Part shown: piece after piece, positions 1 through 6,550 of the stretch | How the letters are laid out: each line of letters starts with the position of its first letter | Position numbering within the stretch: the stretch's first letter is position 1 | Source of the DNA: an uncultured Methanosarcinales archaeon | GTDB taxonomy: Archaea; Halobacteriota; Methanosarcinia; Methanotrichales; Methanotrichaceae | Length of the DNA stretch: 7,832 nt | Reading direction: 5' to 3' | Assembly: GCA_937864385.1 (NCBI GenBank) | Contig: CALMJN010000091.1 | Span: 1 to 7,832, forward strand | Made by a program: the position numbers and the translations under genes | Notes under the pieces: model-generated | The model's database searches: none | What the model was told of the DNA's origin: nothing | What the model saw: the letters and a program-made list of their open reading frames with translations, nothing else

Positions 1-118
1 TCTGATAATAATATAATTAAAAATAAATGGTAAAATTTAGTTGATATATTTTGTATTTTAAAATTATGCCAGGGATAGGAGCAGCTTTTATCTTCTAGGG
101 AGCCACATCCATTTTCTG
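1..118 (+). promoter_or_regulatory. AT-rich leader and probable promoter of queE
   Basis: Bases 1-70 are about 86% A+T, in sharp contrast to the GC-rich genes that follow. They include TATA-like stretches around 42-50 (TGATATATT) and 54-66 (TATTTTAAAATTA). An archaeal TATA box at either place would put the transcript start roughly at 70-90, leaving a short 5' leader. A GGGAG at 98-102 could act as a ribosome binding site but lies 16 nt before the ATG, which is farther than usual. The queE frame upstream of 119 is open only back to a TAA at 59-61 and has no ATG, GTG or TTG. The promoter is inferred from composition and motif; no gene is visible in this stretch. Confidence 0.4.
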
Positions 119-718
119 ATGCGCCTGATAGAGATATTCCAGTCCATACAGGGCGAGGGCCCGGCAATGGGAAGGCCTGCCACATTTGTCAGACTGGCCG
201 GATGCAATCTCTCCTGCCAAGGCTGCGATACGGACAGGAAATCATCCTTCCAGATATCCCTTTCCGATCTGGCAGGAAGAGTCAGGGGACGGAAGGTGGT
301 GATCACAGGAGGCGAGCCGACCATGCAGATGGATGAGCTCTATCGGCTGATCGAACTGCTGCACGACAGGGGAAAGGAAATCGATATCGAGAGCAACGGC
401 ACCAATCCCATAACCGGGAGGGCTCTGGATCTGATTCATTATGCCGTGATCAGCCCCAAGAGAGGATCGCAATTTCATCTGGACTATTGGCGCACAAAAG
501 AGAACGCCCATATCAAGTTCGTTCTGGGAAAGGCACCCTGGTGCTGGACATCAGATCTCTTGCAGCCGATGCTTCCCGCTCTAAATAAAGAGAGGGTCTG
601 GATCATGGCCTATGGCACGGACAGGGATATGCAGGGGGCGAGAGAGGCCTGGGATCTGGCCATGCAGATGGGCGTAAACTACTCCGATAGGCTTCACATC
701 CGGCTCTGCAGGAGATAA
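119..718 (+). CDS. queE: 7-carboxy-7-deazaguanine synthase (QueE), radical SAM enzyme
   Basis: QueE converts 6-carboxy-5,6,7,8-tetrahydropterin to 7-carboxy-7-deazaguanine, a step towards preQ0 and, in archaea, archaeosine at position 15 of tRNA. The 199-residue length fits the short QueE family. Residues 6-14 hold the family's FQSIQGEGP start. The radical SAM cluster motif CxxxCxxC is at Cys29, Cys33 and Cys36, followed by Asp-Thr. GGEP at residues 64-67 is the SAM-binding motif, and a SPK motif lies near residue 112. The ATG at 119 is the first usable start after an in-frame stop and gives the normal N-terminus. The C-terminus (RLHIRLCRR) matches the usual final strand but ends a few residues short of many homologues. 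The gene stands alone on its strand and converges on the DUF1616 gene after a 59-nt gap. No other archaeosine gene is visible here. Confidence 0.93.
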   Translation: MRLIEIFQSIQGEGPAMGRPATFVRLAGCNLSCQGCDTDRKSSFQISLSDLAGRVRGRKVVITGGEPTMQMDELYRLIELLHDRGKEIDIESNGTNPITGRALDLIHYAVISPKRGSQFHLDYWRTKENAHIKFVLGKAPWCWTSDLLQPMLPALNKERVWIMAYGTDRDMQGAREAWDLAMQMGVNYSDRLHIRLCRR

Positions 719-777
719 CATAGGCCAATCTGCTGCGCCATGCCCTCTGGGATTCCAGCTCTGGTATTCCAATATCC

Positions 778-3357
778 CTATTTTCTCTGCAGCTTCTCTA
801 TCTGCAGATCGATCTCAGAGAGGAGGGAAAATGTGCTCTCTTTGTAGTCATCAAAAGAGTCCTCTGGCGCATGTAGCCCGTCCCTGACCAAGACCCGGAC
901 CCTATAGTCTCCGGGGGCTTGGCCGCCGGAGGACCACTGCCAGGTGGGGGAGGCCGACCAGCCGGTCATATCCCGTCCGTTGAGCAGAAATTTATAGAAT
1001 ATCTGGTCGCCCTCCCGATCTGCCGCTCCGGCGGTCCAGCCAACAGTCGCCCCCTGGGCTTGAGGGCTGGCAATATCGGGCAGAAGGGAAGCTAAAATGG
1101 GCGGCTGGTTGGCAGCAGAGATCTCAAACGCAGCCTCTTTATAGCTGTCGAAGTCGCGGCTCGAAGCATGCTTTCCGTCTCTGGCCTGGGCGGTTATGAA
1201 GTGGATTCCTGGCCGGGCCGATGAGGTCTCCCAGGCCCAGGAACTGGCTGTGGACCATTCACCTGCCGGCTGGCCGTCTATCAGGAATCGATAGTAGATG
1301 GTATCGCCGTCCGGATCAACTGAGGCTGCGGTCCAATTCACCACCGAGCCCTGGGGCTGGGGGCTGGGCCGGTCCGCCTGAAGCTCTGAGATCTCAGGGA
1401 TGCGGTTGGAGGGGTTCAGAACGAATATCCTCTCCAGGGAGCTGTCAAAGGAGTCCAGGGAAGCATTCTCTTCGTCCCTGGCCAGAACAGAGATCACATA
1501 CTCGCCAGGGCTTTCAGATGAAGTATTCCAGCCCCATTCAGGGGAGGCAGACCAGCCTCTTGCCTCCTCACCGTCCTTTAAAAACCGGTAATAAACCATA
1601 TCGTTATCCGGATCGATAGCGCTGGCAGTCCATTTTATGCTCCTTCCCCGCTCCATGGGGCTGCTGGCATCAGAGATCAGATCCTTCAGAGCGGGAGGCT
1701 GGTTGAGGGAAGTGAGAGCAAAGCTGCTGTTGATCATATGGTCAAATGAGCTTTCAGAAGCGTGATTTCCGTCCCGGACCAAGACGCTGATCTCATAATT
1801 GCCGGGGGAAAGGCCAGAGGTAGGCCAGATCCAGCTGCCTATCCTGGACCAATTATTTGCCTCCCGGCCGCTCACCAGGAATTTGTAGAAGAGCCTGTCT
1901 CCCTCATGATCAGTGGCTTTTGCCCTCCAGAATATGGCCGTCCCCGGCGGCTGGGGGCTGGCCCGGTCCGGGCTGAGGGCCTCCAGAATAGGAGGGCGAT
2001 TGATATCGCTGGCATCAGAGCTGGCACTTTCCAGGGTCTTCTCCGCCATTTCTACAGCCAGAGAGGTAGAAGATGACGCCATATCAAACGGTGACGGAGG
2101 AGAAAATGCCGCTGTGGCTGCAGATGTAGCATCCGATGCATTCGTCTCGGAATATATCCCCACCTCATCCGGCTGGCCAGGCTTCAGGCCCCCCATAGAG
2201 GATTGGCCCGCTAAAGCATCCGTCACTAGGCCGTCCTCTCCTGCTGCCTGCGTCTCACCTAAAGCTGGAGCCCCGGTGGAATTGATGCTCTGATTTGACT
2301 GATCCGGAGAGCTCTGATTCGAGGCTTCTGCATTCGCCGTGAGATCATCTTCAGCATCTACACCCTCAGAGGCGGAGGCAGTCTCAGGCTCCTCCGGCTC
2401 TCTTGCTGGAGGTGCAGACTCCTTTTTGCTCTGAGGCTTGCTGCTGGCCTCTTTGCTGCTGCCGGTACCGCCGCCTCCACCCCCTCCTGAGAAGAACATA
2501 TCTCTGCTGCGTCCCGATATCTCGGCGGTGGTATTATTTGCGGAGGAATCCGTAGCATTGAGGACGGTGGTATAGAGTCCACTGGAGCCATTAAGGCGGG
2601 GGGACGGGCTCTGAACCTCCTGCAAGCGGGAGGCATTGGCCGAGAGATCGACCTGGAGCCGGTCCTCTTTTGCCAGAGTGAAAAGCGCCCCGTCTTTGCT
2701 GGCGGGAAGATCGGGCAAAGGCTCATGAAAGCGGGAGGAGATGCCGTCCCATGAGATATGCTGCGGCCCAAAAGACAGGGCTATGGCCGCAATTAAAAGA
2801 GCGGCCAGGAGAAGAATGGCATAGGCCGCCCGACGGCCGGTTATGCTGCTCTGACGAGAAGCATTGGGGCCTGGCCTTAGCCCGCTTCTGGGCAGCAGGA
2901 AGAATCTCCTGTTGCGGGGCAGATCGGACCAGCGCATGTAGGCCATGGCCAACAAGAATAAGGATAGAATTGATAGGAGAGTGGCCAGGGAGCCGCTCTC
3001 CAGACCCCGCGGCGTGGCCCAGAGGACCAGTCCCAGCAGCCCGGCCAAAAAAACTGATGCGACAAGGCTCAGAATCGCTCGCCCCCTTCGGCTGAGCTCG
3101 CCCTTGCCGGGATAGGCCCAGAGCAGGGCAAGGTATCCTGGCACGGGGAAGACCAGGATCAGGGCGAGAGCGGAAAGAATTCCCTTCAAGGATGGGATTG
3201 AAAGATAGGCTAAGGCCAAGGCTGCAATGGAAATCAATAAACAGACGATCAGGTGCTGTGGCGCCGGCCAGACTAACCTCAACTCTCTTCCACCTTTAGC
3301 AAAGGATAGAGCATCATATCTTCTGGGCGATAAAACCTTTTTCCTGGATTTCGCCAA
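778..3357 (-). CDS. DUF1616-type membrane protein with four extracytoplasmic 99-residue repeats
   Basis: This 859-residue protein has unknown function. The N-terminal 160 or so residues look like the archaeal DUF1616 family. Hydrophobic segments lie near residues 34-54, 57-82, 93-114 and 122-140, and a fifth at 175-197. Basic loops (1-27, 83-93, 141-175) obey the positive-inside rule and place everything after residue 197 outside the cell. A linker of about 250 residues follows, rich in Ser, Ala, Glu and Asn, with a seven-glycine run at 291-297 and many N-X-S/T sequons. Four tandem repeats of exactly 99 residues start at Asn453, Asn552, Asn651 and Asn750. A short tail ends the protein. The start used is a TTG at 3357 with no clear ribosome binding site. 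A TTG at 3282 (residue 26) has GGTGG seven bases upstream and is a serious alternative that keeps all membrane segments. The gene lies 28 nt after the exonuclease gene, probably co-transcribed. DUF1616 is assigned by resemblance; a surface or envelope role is inferred. Confidence 0.85.
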   Translation of the reverse strand: MAKSRKKVLSPRRYDALSFAKGGRELRLVWPAPQHLIVCLLISIAALALAYLSIPSLKGILSALALILVFPVPGYLALLWAYPGKGELSRRGRAILSLVASVFLAGLLGLVLWATPRGLESGSLATLLSILSLFLLAMAYMRWSDLPRNRRFFLLPRSGLRPGPNASRQSSITGRRAAYAILLLAALLIAAIALSFGPQHISWDGISSRFHEPLPDLPASKDGALFTLAKEDRLQVDLSANASRLQEVQSPSPRLNGSSGLYTTVLNATDSSANNTTAEISGRSRDMFFSGGGGGGGTGSSKEASSKPQSKKESAPPAREPEEPETASASEGVDAEDDLTANAEASNQSSPDQSNQSINSTGAPALGETQAAGEDGLVTDALAGQSSMGGLKPGQPDEVGIYSETNASDATSAATAAFSPPSPFDMASSSTSLAVEMAEKTLESASSDASDINRPPILEALSPDRASPQPPGTAIFWRAKATDHEGDRLFYKFLVSGREANNWSRIGSWIWPTSGLSPGNYEISVLVRDGNHASESSFDHMINSSFALTSLNQPPALKDLISDASSPMERGRSIKWTASAIDPDNDMVYYRFLKDGEEARGWSASPEWGWNTSSESPGEYVISVLARDEENASLDSFDSSLERIFVLNPSNRIPEISELQADRPSPQPQGSVVNWTAASVDPDGDTIYYRFLIDGQPAGEWSTASSWAWETSSARPGIHFITAQARDGKHASSRDFDSYKEAAFEISAANQPPILASLLPDIASPQAQGATVGWTAGAADREGDQIFYKFLLNGRDMTGWSASPTWQWSSGGQAPGDYRVRVLVRDGLHAPEDSFDDYKESTFSLLSEIDLQIEKLQRK
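814..2001 (-). repeat. Four tandem 297-bp (99-codon) units coding Ig-like or cadherin-like domains
   Basis: The units run 1705-2001, 1408-1704, 1111-1407 and 814-1110 in coding order. Each encodes 99 residues with no insertion or deletion needed to align them. Shared positions include an N-x-x-P start, Ser-Pro near 14-15, Gly20, Trp25, an acidic D-x-x-x-D motif (DHEGD, DPDND, DPDGD, DREGD) near 31-35, Y-[KR]-F-L near 39-42, Gly45, Trp51, W-x-W near 57-59, Pro-Gly near 67-68, Arg-Asp at 76-77 and Phe-Asp near 87-88. The protein copies are clearly related but diverged, so this is an old duplication, not a recent DNA repeat. The pattern suggests a beta-sandwich with an acidic, possibly calcium-binding, loop; the fold is inferred. 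Confidence 0.85.
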
Positions 3358-3385
3358 GCCGGATTTGGCAAAGCTATAATTCTCT

Positions 3386-4162
3386 TCAATCCACCTCGAG
3401 CTCTATTCCCACCGGACAGTGATCCGCTCCCATGACCTCTTTGAGTATGAATGCCGATTGCACCGACTCTGCCAGATTCTGGCTGACAAAGAAGTAGTCT
3501 ATTCTCCAGCCCACATTCCTCTCTCTGGCCCGGGTTTTCAGATCCCACCAGGAGTAGTTTTCCGCCTCGGGATGAAATATGCGGAAGGTGTCCACAAAGC
3601 CTTTCTCCACCAGGCGGTCCATCCAGGCCCTCTCTTCCGGCAGAAATCCGGATATCTTCTCATTGGCCTTGGGACGGGCCAGGTCTATCTCCTTATGGGC
3701 TGTGTTGAGGTCGCCGCAGACCACAATCCTCTTTCCCTGGCTGCAGAGCTGTTCGATATGCTCCAAGAAGAGATCATAGAAGTGCAGCTTATAAGCCAGC
3801 CGCTCTGCAGATGCCTTGCCGTTGGGAAAGTAGACGTTGTAAAGCAAGAAATGGCCAAAGTCGGCGACTATAGCCCGGCTCTCGTCTTCCAGCCCCGGCA
3901 ATTCCAGGCTGCTTTTCACCGCAAGGGGCGGAATTTTGCTGAAAAGGGCCACCCCGTCCCGGCCTTTCCGAGGCCCGAAGGCGAAGTAAGAATGGTATCC
4001 GGGCAGGCTTTTCACCTGCTCCGGCAGCTGATCCTCGCCCACCTTGGTCTCCTGGAGGCAGAGCACATCAGGGCTGTCTTTGATCATCCAATCAATAAAG
4101 CCTTTCTTGAGAACAGCCCTCAGGCCATTGACATTCCAGGACAGCAGTCTCAGGTTGGTCAT
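3386..4162 (-). CDS. xth: Exodeoxyribonuclease III / AP endonuclease (Mth212-like)
   Basis: A 258-residue, full-length member of the exonuclease III / APE1 family, which cuts DNA 5' of abasic sites and degrades 3' ends in base excision repair, using a divalent metal. All family motifs are present: SWN with Asn10, LQETK with metal-binding Glu38, YNVYFPNG with Tyr108, GDLNTAH with Asp151 and Asn153, GWRIDYFF with Asp222, and GADHCP with the catalytic Asp247-His248 pair. The sequence is very like Mth212 of Methanothermobacter, an enzyme that also cuts at deoxyuridine, and three of the four residues reported as important for that are kept (see findings). The ATG at 4162 gives the normal N-terminus; the only nearby Shine-Dalgarno candidate is a GGAG about 11 nt upstream. 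The gene follows the membrane-protein gene after 67 nt and precedes the DUF1616 gene by 28 nt. Confidence 0.97.
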   Translation of the reverse strand: MTNLRLLSWNVNGLRAVLKKGFIDWMIKDSPDVLCLQETKVGEDQLPEQVKSLPGYHSYFAFGPRKGRDGVALFSKIPPLAVKSSLELPGLEDESRAIVADFGHFLLYNVYFPNGKASAERLAYKLHFYDLFLEHIEQLCSQGKRIVVCGDLNTAHKEIDLARPKANEKISGFLPEERAWMDRLVEKGFVDTFRIFHPEAENYSWWDLKTRARERNVGWRIDYFFVSQNLAESVQSAFILKEVMGADHCPVGIELEVD

Positions 4163-4229
4163 AACAGATCCGACTCCATCTGCAACTTATAGCCATCTCC
4201 GATCTGAGACCTGCTCTCTTTAATAGGTT

Positions 4230-4727
4230 TCACCCGTCCACTCTCCATCCTCTCCTCAGCTCCATCCAGATATTGACAAATGCAACGCTGATCAGGTTGA
4301 GGATGGTGGCCGCAATCCAGATCCGGGCCTCCATCGCACTGAGAGATGATATCCAGCCGGACCAAAGAACGATGCTGATGATGGAGAACGAGGCCAGGGT
4401 GTCGACGGCCAGAAAGAGCTTTGGCCGCCCCATGAGCCTTCCCGCCTGGGCTACGATGCAGTATTCGATGGGCGAGGCCCGGCCGGCCAGATGGAAGGCG
4501 ATCCGGGCCAGGTTCATAAAGAGATCTATCAGGGCCCAGGCCATGACCAGCCCGCCAAAAACAGAGAGGATGGCAGAGGCCTGGGCCCCGCCGGCGCGCC
4601 AGCAGAGCAGGCCGAAGAGCATCTTGAAGGCAGAGAAGGGCAGGCCAATGGTCAGAGCCTGAAAGGAGGGAGTGGTGAAAAAGCTCTCCTCAATGGCCTC
4701 CTTCGACCCTCTCTGCTGCTCTGCCAT
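4230..4727 (-). CDS. Unrecognised small membrane protein with four predicted helices
   Basis: I do not recognise a family for this 165-residue protein. It starts with a polar, acidic stretch of about 20 residues and then has four hydrophobic segments near residues 24-42, 52-76, 104-124 and 134-154. Between the second and third lies a loop with a Pro-Ile-Glu-Tyr-Cys stretch and several Arg and Lys. The C-terminus is basic (ELRRGWRVDG). No metal-binding cluster, nucleotide-binding motif or transporter signature is visible. The ATG at 4727 is supported by upstream purines (GGTGA, then GAGG ending about 8 nt before it). It starts 28 nt after the copZ-like stop and so probably shares a transcript with it. 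Coding is supported by coherent membrane segments across the frame and the operon-like position. A link to the metal-binding neighbour is possible but rests on position only. Confidence 0.78.
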   Translation of the reverse strand: MAEQQRGSKEAIEESFFTTPSFQALTIGLPFSAFKMLFGLLCWRAGGAQASAILSVFGGLVMAWALIDLFMNLARIAFHLAGRASPIEYCIVAQAGRLMGRPKLFLAVDTLASFSIISIVLWSGWISSLSAMEARIWIAATILNLISVAFVNIWMELRRGWRVDG

Positions 4728-4755
4728 CAGCTCTGCCTCTCACCAATCTCGCGGG

Positions 4756-4977
4756 CTATCCTACCTTATATCCTGCCTTTTCAATTGCCTCTTGCAGATC
4801 CTTCCGGGCCAGCTTGCTTGGATCATAGCTCACACGGGCGGTCTTTGCCGCCAGATCGACCTCTGCCGAAAATACTCCGTCCAGGCTCCCCAGAGCCGCT
4901 TCCACTGCCGCCTTGCATCCGCCGCAGGCCATGCCCAGAACCTTGAGCTGTACCTCTTCCTTTTTCAACTCAGACAT
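4756..4977 (-). CDS. copZ: Heavy-metal-associated domain protein, CopZ-like metallochaperone
   Basis: A 73-residue protein made of one HMA domain. Proteins of this family bind Cu(I) or another soft metal through two cysteines and pass it to P-type ATPases or other partners in the cytoplasm. The metal loop is GMACGGC at residues 15-21, with Cys18 and Cys21; the common GMTCxxC has Ala for Thr here. The rest follows the ferredoxin-like pattern, including the LDGV-x-x-AEVDL strand near residues 32-42, VSYDP at 49-53 and a final KAGYKV. The ATG at 4977 lies 2 nt after the stop of the aldehyde dehydrogenase gene, so translation is probably coupled. There is no copper ATPase or CsoR/CopY-like regulator in the window. 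Metal identity cannot be read from this sequence. Family assignment is firm; the symbol is by similarity. Confidence 0.9.
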   Translation of the reverse strand: MSELKKEEVQLKVLGMACGGCKAAVEAALGSLDGVFSAEVDLAAKTARVSYDPSKLARKDLQEAIEKAGYKVG

Positions 4978-4979
4978 CT

Positions 4980-6422
4980 CTATCCCATCCCCAGACGTAT
5001 GTGCTTTGTCTCCATATAGGCCTCCAGCCCCCAGCGGCCCAGCTCCCGGCCGAGACCACTCTCCTTCCAGCCTCCGAAGGGAGCTTGCAGGTCCACCACA
5101 TTGTTGACATTGACCCCGATGCCTCCCGCCTCCAGCCCCTCAGCGGCCAGCAGGGCTGTCTTGAGGTCGCTGGTGAAGATATAGGCAGCCAGCCCGTAGG
5201 GACTATCGTTGGCCAGGGATATGGCCTCCTCCATGCTCTTGAACTTCATCAATGGTGCCACCGGGCCGAAGGTCTCCTCCCGCATCACCTTCATCTTATG
5301 GTCTGCCCGGTCGAGAACCGTGGGCAGAAAGAAGTAACCTTTCTCATAGGCCTCGCCCTCCGGCTCCCTGCCGCCAGAGAGAAGCTCTGCTCCCTTCTCC
5401 AGGGCATCGGCCACATGCTCTCTGGTCTTAACCCTCTGAGCCCGGCTGAACATGGGGCCCAGATCCACTTCAGGGTCCAGGCCACTACCGATCTTGAATC
5501 CCTCCGCCCGGGCCACAAGCTCGGCGGTAAAGGCCTCGGCCACCTCATCCGCCATATAAATCCGGTTGACGCTGATGCAGATCTGGCCCATATTGGAAAA
5601 AGCCCTCTGGGCGGCCGATGCTGCGGCAGCCTTTATGTCCGCATCGGCGCAGACGATGAAGGGAGACTGGCCCCCCAGCTCCAGGGAGACACGTTTTATG
5701 TGAGCAGCGGCAGCGGCCATGATCGACCTTCCCGTGGCCGTCTCTCCGGTAAAGGCGATCTTTCGGGAGATGGGGCTTTCCACCAGCTCTGCTCCCACCT
5801 CTCCTCCCGGACCATGCACCACATTGGCCGCTCCGGCGGGCAGGCCGGCTTGGCTCACCGCCCGGACGAACTCTGTGGCCGCCAGAGGTGCCAGGCTGGG
5901 CGGCTTGGCCACGAAAGTGCAGCCGGCCGCCAGGCAGGGGGCCACCTTCCAGGCCAGAAGGTCCACGGGATAGTTCCAGGGGGTGATGAGGGCGGCAACC
6001 CCTATGGGCTGGCGCAAAACTATGCTCCGGCTGCGTGGGCCCGTTATCCATTCCCCATAGTTTCTCTTGCCCTCCTCGGCGTAGTAGTCCAGCACATCCG
6101 CCGAGGAGAGGACCTCGGTTCTGGCGTACTTGAGGGGCTTGCCCTGCTCCAGGGTGAGAAGCCGGGCGATTCTTTCCGAGCTATCCCGGACCCTGCCTGC
6201 CGCCTCATGCAGGATCTCACCTCTCTTCTGGCTGGATGTCTTTGACCAGAGGAGAAAGGCCCTTTCCGCCGCCTGGAGGGCCAGTCGGGCATCCTGGCGA
6301 CTGCCCACAGCCACCTCAGCCACAGCCTCCTGGTTGGCCGGATTGTATATGACCGCCCTCCTGTCGCCGCCCTCCTCCAGGGGCAGATCCCGCCCGTCGA
6401 TGAGCATCTGCGATTGATACAT
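4980..6422 (-). CDS. NAD(P)+-dependent aldehyde dehydrogenase, succinate-semialdehyde dehydrogenase-like
   Basis: A full-length (480-residue) aldehyde dehydrogenase superfamily enzyme that oxidises an aldehyde to its carboxylic acid through a thiohemiacetal on cysteine. Visible key residues are Asn150 in the PWNYP motif, Lys173 in the KP cofactor motif, a Rossmann GxTxxG at Gly226-Thr228-Gly231, the general base Glu248 in LELGG, the nucleophile Cys282 in GQICIS, and EETFGP near residues 382-387. The overall pattern resembles succinate-semialdehyde, lactaldehyde and related dehydrogenases, and the substrate cannot be fixed from sequence. Ser176, in the place that often holds Glu in NAD-preferring enzymes, hints at NADP+ use. 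The ATG at 6422 has a GGAG about 13 nt upstream. It is the first gene of the minus-strand block, 2 nt before the copZ-like gene, and diverges from the SerB gene. Confidence 0.94.
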   Translation of the reverse strand: MYQSQMLIDGRDLPLEEGGDRRAVIYNPANQEAVAEVAVGSRQDARLALQAAERAFLLWSKTSSQKRGEILHEAAGRVRDSSERIARLLTLEQGKPLKYARTEVLSSADVLDYYAEEGKRNYGEWITGPRSRSIVLRQPIGVAALITPWNYPVDLLAWKVAPCLAAGCTFVAKPPSLAPLAATEFVRAVSQAGLPAGAANVVHGPGGEVGAELVESPISRKIAFTGETATGRSIMAAAAAHIKRVSLELGGQSPFIVCADADIKAAAASAAQRAFSNMGQICISVNRIYMADEVAEAFTAELVARAEGFKIGSGLDPEVDLGPMFSRAQRVKTREHVADALEKGAELLSGGREPEGEAYEKGYFFLPTVLDRADHKMKVMREETFGPVAPLMKFKSMEEAISLANDSPYGLAAYIFTSDLKTALLAAEGLEAGGIGVNVNNVVDLQAPFGGWKESGLGRELGRWGLEAYMETKHIRLGMG

Positions 6423-6550
6423 GAGATGCTGTTGTCTCCGGTGAGAGTTAACCTTTGCTTTTGAGAAGCCCAGCTTTGTGGCGGAAAAAGTATTTAGGCA
6501 TGGATGGCCAGGCAGTTGCAGATGCAGCTGCAGAGATGGAGGAGGGAGAA
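6423..6550. promoter_or_regulatory. Divergent intergenic region between aldehyde dehydrogenase and serB
   Basis: This is the only divergent gap in the window and must hold the start signals of both neighbours. On the plus strand GGAAAAAGTATTTAGG (6483-6498) looks like a purine-rich BRE followed by a weak TATA box. It would start a transcript near 6515-6525, shortly before the preferred serB GTG at 6551. Read on the minus strand, the same spot gives CCTAAATAC, which could serve the dehydrogenase gene with a leader of roughly 40 nt. The TATA matches are weak. The last part contains GGAGGGAGAA (6541-6550), a strong ribosome binding site directly before the GTG. If serB really starts at 6500 or 6455, part of this region is coding. 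Confidence 0.4.

Noticed and set aside
719..777. Possible terminator between the convergent queE and DUF1616 genes
   Set aside because: Only a CCAG-CT-CTGG stem with a two-base loop and no clear T-rich tract was found.
2460..2490. GC-rich CCGCCTCCACCCCC tract as a possible simple-sequence phase-variation site
   Set aside because: It encodes the Gly7 run with mixed glycine codons (GGA, GGG, GGT, GGC) and is not a uniform repeat prone to slippage.
3419..4192. Open frame of 257 codons on the plus strand opposite exonuclease III
   Set aside because: It mirrors a conserved gene almost end to end and shows no domain, so it is a shadow frame.
4159..4365. 68-codon minus-strand frame whose stop overlaps the exonuclease ATG
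   Set aside because: The ATGA overlap looks like coupling, but most of the frame lies inside the membrane-protein gene in another phase and the peptide has no recognisable pattern.
5001..6245. Open frame of 414 codons on the plus strand opposite the aldehyde dehydrogenase
   Set aside because: It is antisense to a full-length enzyme with all catalytic motifs. Its translation is low in recognisable motifs and rich in Gly, His and Gln, as expected for a GC-driven shadow frame.
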